In this document: piece after piece, positions 42,358 through 44,992 of the stretch
Layout: every line of letters begins with the position of its first letter
Numbering within the stretch: the stretch's first letter is position 1
DNA from: CAWDPQ01 sp049642465
Lineage (GTDB): Bacteria; Acidobacteriota; Vicinamibacteria; Vicinamibacterales; 2-12-FULL-66-21
Direction of reading: 5' to 3'
Assembly: GCA_049642465.1 (NCBI GenBank)
Contig: JBAROV010000252.1
Location: 1-44,992, forward strand
DNA length: 44,992 nt
Position numbers and translations under genes: made by a program
Notes under the pieces: generated by a model
Told to the model about the DNA's origin: nothing
The model's database searches: none
Seen by the model: only the letters and a program-made list of their open reading frames with translations

Positions 42358-42936
42358 ATGTCAGCGCCAGTCGTTCGAATCGGGGCCGCGACGCCGGATC
42401 GGCGTGACGAGCTCGCGCTGGTCGAACGGTGCCGCCAGGGGGACCTGGCAGCGTTCGAAGAGGTCTATCGAACCCACGCGGGGCGGCTGTACAGTGTGGC
42501 GTGCCGGCTCGTCGGGAATCAGGCCGACGCGGAGGATCTGCTGCAGGACATTTTCCTTGCAGCTCATCGCAAGCTGGACAGCTTTCGTGGAGATTCCGCG
42601 CTAGGCACATGGCTGTACCGGTTAGCGACGAACCTGTGTCTGGACCACTTGCGCAGCAAGGCGGTCCGAACGAGTCAGCTCACCGATACGCTGGACGACG
42701 AACCGGGGCTTTCGGACGCGCCGAGCCGGGGCCTCGCGGAACGAACGGTGGCGCGCATGGATCTCGAACGGGCGCTCGCGAGACTGCCGGAAGGTTGCCG
42801 CGCGGCGTTCGTGCTGCATGATATCGAGGGGCTCGAGCACCGTGAGGTGGCCGACATCCTCGGCATCGCCGAGGGCACGTCGAAGTCGCAGGTGCACAAA
42901 GCACGTTTGCGCTTGCGAGCGTTACTGTCGGAATAA
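42358..42936 (+). CDS. ECF-type RNA polymerase sigma factor
   Basis: 192 residues. Region 2 (DAEDLLQDIFLAAHRKL, GTWLYRLATNLCLDHLRSK) binds core polymerase and the -10; region 4 (LPEGCRAAFVLHDIEGLEHREV, ADILGIAEGTSKSQVHKAR) binds the -35. Short and without extra domains, so extracytoplasmic-function class. The next gene, 3 nt downstream, encodes a zinc-binding anti-sigma factor, its expected partner. No target promoter sequence can be inferred here. Confidence 0.92.
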   Translation: MSAPVVRIGAATPDRRDELALVERCRQGDLAAFEEVYRTHAGRLYSVACRLVGNQADAEDLLQDIFLAAHRKLDSFRGDSALGTWLYRLATNLCLDHLRSKAVRTSQLTDTLDDEPGLSDAPSRGLAERTVARMDLERALARLPEGCRAAFVLHDIEGLEHREVADILGIAEGTSKSQVHKARLRLRALLSE

Positions 42937-42939
42937 GCA

Positions 42940-43689
42940 ATGAACCACGACCGCTATCGGGACGCCATTCAGGAGCTGGCAGAGGGCACGCTGGGCCCAC
43001 TCCGCCGCGCCGAACTGCAGCAGCACCTGGATGAATGTCCGGCATGCCGCCGGCTTGCCGACGACGTGCGCCGCATCCGCGAGCTGGCGCAGTCGCTGGA
43101 TCGGCCTGCTCCGCCCGATCGCGTGTGGCTGCAGGTCGCAGGACGGCTGCGGCAGGAAGGGCGCATTGCGACGCCGACGCCGCGGGCGGTCGTGACGCGT
43201 CGATTCATGCCGCTCGCGATTGCCGCGTCGCTGCTGCTCGTGATTGGCGCGTCGCTCTATCTGCTGTATCCGCGTTCGACTGCGGTGGCGCCGCAGCCGG
43301 ACACCCACGCCACGGCCCAGCAACCCTCGGGCAACGCGGCGCAGATGGATGCCGTCCAAGGAGTTGAAGCGGAATTCCGATTGGCCGAACAGCATTACCA
43401 GAATGCAATCGCCAAGTTGGAAGAAGCGGCCAAAAGCGAGAGCGGGGCGATCGATCCGCAAACGGCGGCGATGCTACAGAAGAACCTGCAGGTGATCGAT
43501 CAGGCCATCGCGGAGAGCCGGGCGGCCTTGCGATCGGAACCGCAGAGCGCGCGGGCGCGAGACAGTCTCTTCGACGCGCTCAGGAAGAAAGTCACCGTGC
43601 TGCAGGACACGATTGCGTTGATGAATCACATGCGGATGGGAGATGCCGCCGGTGCGGCGCAGATTGTCGACGCGCCGAATAAGTCGTAG
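42940..43689 (+). CDS. zf-HC2-type membrane anti-sigma factor
   Basis: 249 residues. N-terminal anti-sigma zinc finger His29-x3-Cys33-x2-Cys36 (LQQHLDECPACRR), one transmembrane helix near 90-110 (LAIAASLLLVIGASLYLLY), then a periplasmic part rich in alpha-helix and coiled coil (AEFRLAEQHYQNAIAKLEEAA). It should hold the sigma factor at the membrane until an envelope signal releases it. Follows the sigma gene by 3 nt. Confidence 0.9.
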   Translation: MNHDRYRDAIQELAEGTLGPLRRAELQQHLDECPACRRLADDVRRIRELAQSLDRPAPPDRVWLQVAGRLRQEGRIATPTPRAVVTRRFMPLAIAASLLLVIGASLYLLYPRSTAVAPQPDTHATAQQPSGNAAQMDAVQGVEAEFRLAEQHYQNAIAKLEEAAKSESGAIDPQTAAMLQKNLQVIDQAIAESRAALRSEPQSARARDSLFDALRKKVTVLQDTIALMNHMRMGDAAGAAQIVDAPNKS

Positions 43690-43698
43690 CGAAACTGA

Positions 43699-43789
43699 AG
43701 CGCCTGCGGCCCGAGCGAGGCGCCGGAGGGAAGTCGGCCGAAGGCCGACCGCCGAGCGAGCGCGAGTGGGGGGTGGGGCCCCACGAGCA
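43699..43789. repeat. Composite intergenic repeat, copy B (91 nt)
   Basis: Opens with the same AGCGCCTGCGGCC module as copy A (28 nt, 43699-43726, identical to 44868-44895) and closes with GGGCCCCACGAGCA. Inside are GGAGGGAAGTCGGCCGAAGG (43725-43744) and a GTCGGCC-GAA-GGCCGAC hairpin. It lies between the anti-sigma and DUF4097 genes. Confidence 0.7.
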
Positions 43790-43831
43790 ACAATTGAACC
43801 GACCGAGCGTGCGGATCAAGTCACAGCTGCT

Positions 43832-44866
43832 ATGAGAAAAACTGTCATTGTTTTCGTCACCTGCCTGCTCGCGACAGCCTCTGCCGCCGCGCAGGGCCGG
43901 CCACCCCGGGATCGCGAGGTTGAACGCGATCGCAAGGTCATCGTCGAACGGCAATCGAGAGACCAGCGCGAGGAACAAACCGAGCGATTCACCCGCACGC
44001 TCAAAGTCGGCAGCAACGGCGAGATCATGATCGGCAACATTGCCGGCAACGTGACCGTGACGCGCGGCGGCGGCAACGACGCCACGCTCGAAGTGATCAA
44101 AACGGCGCGCGGGCGGACGGCCGACGAGGCCAAAGAACTGCTCGGACTCGTCCAGATCGACATCATCGAACGCGGCGGCCGTGCGGAAATCAAAACGCGG
44201 TATCCGCAGGATGAATGGCGGCGGAACAATCGCCGCAACGTCAATGTATCGGTCGCCTACAATCTTGCCGCTCCCACCGGAACCCGCCTGTCCGTCAGCT
44301 CCATCTCCGGCAACATCAGTTCCACAGATATAACGGGAGACGTGACACTCGAGTCAGTCAGCGGCTCGGTCCGGATCGCCAACGGCGGGCGGGTGGCCGC
44401 CGCCAAGTCCGTCTCTGGCAACGTCGAGGTCATCGACACCGAAATCGAGGGACAGCTCGAGGCATCCAGCGTCAGCGGCACCGTGATGGTTCGGAACGTC
44501 AAGGCCAGGCGCGCGGAGCTTGGGTCTGTCAGCGGCAATGTCGTGGCGCAGGACGTCACCTGCGAGCGTCTCGAGGCGCAAACTGTCAGCGGCGACGTCC
44601 AGTTCGCTGGTCCGCTCGCAAGAAACGGACGTTACGAACTATCATCACATTCGGGATCCGTGCAAGCCGCGATAGCGGGGAACGTCGGGTTCGAGCTCGA
44701 GGCGACCTCGTTCAGCGGATCCGTGCGGTCCGATATCCCGCTCAAATCGCAGACCAGCGAACCCTCTCGTCGGTTTCAGAAGTCCATCCAAGGCGTTTTC
44801 GGCGACGGCAGCGCCATCCTCGAACTCACCACGTTCTCCGGCAGCATCGTCGTCACCAAACGGTAA
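43832..44866 (+). CDS. Exported DUF4097 beta-repeat protein
   Basis: 344 residues. Signal peptide at 1-21 (VIVFVTCLLATASAAAQ). After a charged linker come repeated beta units with SVSG or SISG turns (LSVSSISGNISSTDITGDV, LESVSGSVRIANGG, AKSVSGNVEVID, ASSVSGTVMVRN, GSVSGNVVAQD), a beta-solenoid typical of DUF4097. In known cases DUF4097 proteins sit downstream of envelope-stress sigma modules; the molecular role is unclear. The genes are separated from the anti-sigma factor by 142 nt that contain a composite repeat, so read-through is possible but not shown. Confidence 0.85.
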   Translation: MRKTVIVFVTCLLATASAAAQGRPPRDREVERDRKVIVERQSRDQREEQTERFTRTLKVGSNGEIMIGNIAGNVTVTRGGGNDATLEVIKTARGRTADEAKELLGLVQIDIIERGGRAEIKTRYPQDEWRRNNRRNVNVSVAYNLAAPTGTRLSVSSISGNISSTDITGDVTLESVSGSVRIANGGRVAAAKSVSGNVEVIDTEIEGQLEASSVSGTVMVRNVKARRAELGSVSGNVVAQDVTCERLEAQTVSGDVQFAGPLARNGRYELSSHSGSVQAAIAGNVGFELEATSFSGSVRSDIPLKSQTSEPSRRFQKSIQGVFGDGSAILELTTFSGSIVVTKR

Positions 44867-44867
44867 G

Positions 44868-44992
44868 AGCGCCTGCGGCCCGAGCGAGGCGCCGGCTTGC
44901 CAGCCGGAGCGCCGGCCCGCCTTCGCTAAAGCTACGGCGGGCAACCTTCGCGATAACTCGGCGCGAAGGTTGGAGGGAAGTCGGCCGAAGGC
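44868..44992. repeat. Composite intergenic repeat, copy C (runs off the window)
   Basis: The opening 28 nt are identical to copy B. A 76-nt insertion follows with a REP core (44915-44942, arms GCCCGCC and GGCGGGC) and a hairpin AACCTTCGCG...CGCGAAGGTT (44943-44971). Then GGAGGGAAGTCGGCCGAAGG resumes (44972-44991), identical to 43725-43744. The closing module would lie beyond the window. Confidence 0.7.

Noticed and set aside
42370..42382. tRNA T-loop-like GTTCGAATC
   Set aside because: It is at the start of the sigma-factor coding region and no acceptor stem or anticodon arm surrounds it.

Overview
The window looks like a chromosomal piece of an Acidobacteriota genome, most likely Vicinamibacteria. 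This is inferred from the high GC content, an Oar-type TonB receptor with an N-terminal carboxypeptidase-regulatory domain, a sigma / zf-HC2 anti-sigma / DUF4097 module, an HD-GYP protein with the N-terminal module common in that phylum, and many palindromic intergenic repeats. No rRNA, tRNA, CRISPR array, phage or transposase gene was seen. About 43 protein genes fill the window, often in tight operons with 4-base ATGA or GTGA overlaps.

Layout. 1-2127 (+): end of a MoxR/Mg-chelatase-like ATPase, a VWA protein and a LON-domain protein. 2124-8321 (-): a YpdA-like flavoprotein, an exported hypothetical and two paralogous secreted multidomain proteins. 8591-9842: folE (-) and an exported TPR protein (+) whose 5' ends overlap. 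9878-14576 (-): an acyl-CoA cluster of 3-hydroxyacyl-CoA dehydrogenase, two thiolases and an IDH/IMDH-family dehydrogenase. 14946-18802 (+): an Oar-like receptor, a perfect intrinsic terminator and a TPR protein. 18799-22478 (-): a 10-TM PAS histidine kinase and an aldehyde dehydrogenase. 22872-23258 (+): a PilZ protein. 23300-36040 (-): a cyclotransferase-like protein, a membrane-anchored unknown, a double ABC exporter (two ATPases, two permeases), an HD protein, YjbQ, TsaD, MtnA, and a nucleoside-salvage run (cytidine deaminase, purine nucleoside phosphorylase, NupC transporter, thymidine phosphorylase). 36141-39726 (+): a HEAT-repeat protein and an HD-GYP protein that share an N-terminal module. 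39763-44866 (+): a small membrane protein, an M4 metalloprotease, an alkyltransferase, then sigma factor, anti-sigma factor and DUF4097 protein.

How the genes work together. The nucleoside genes form a transport-and-phosphorolysis route, with MtnA downstream handling a related ribose-phosphate product. The thiolases and dehydrogenase point to acetoacetyl-CoA or beta-oxidation chemistry. The sigma/anti-sigma/DUF4097 genes look like an envelope-stress circuit. PilZ, HD-GYP and its HEAT partner suggest cyclic-di-GMP signalling.

Most notable non-coding signals: (1) GG-N10-GC elements resembling sigma-54 promoters ahead of three secreted or outer-membrane genes; (2) TANNNT boxes exactly 6 nt before the start codon of four genes, suggesting leaderless transcripts; (3) several families of palindromic repeats, some inserted in frame inside genes; (4) a modular composite repeat with fixed ends and variable interior, present three times. 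All functional calls are from reading the sequence; no database search was run.
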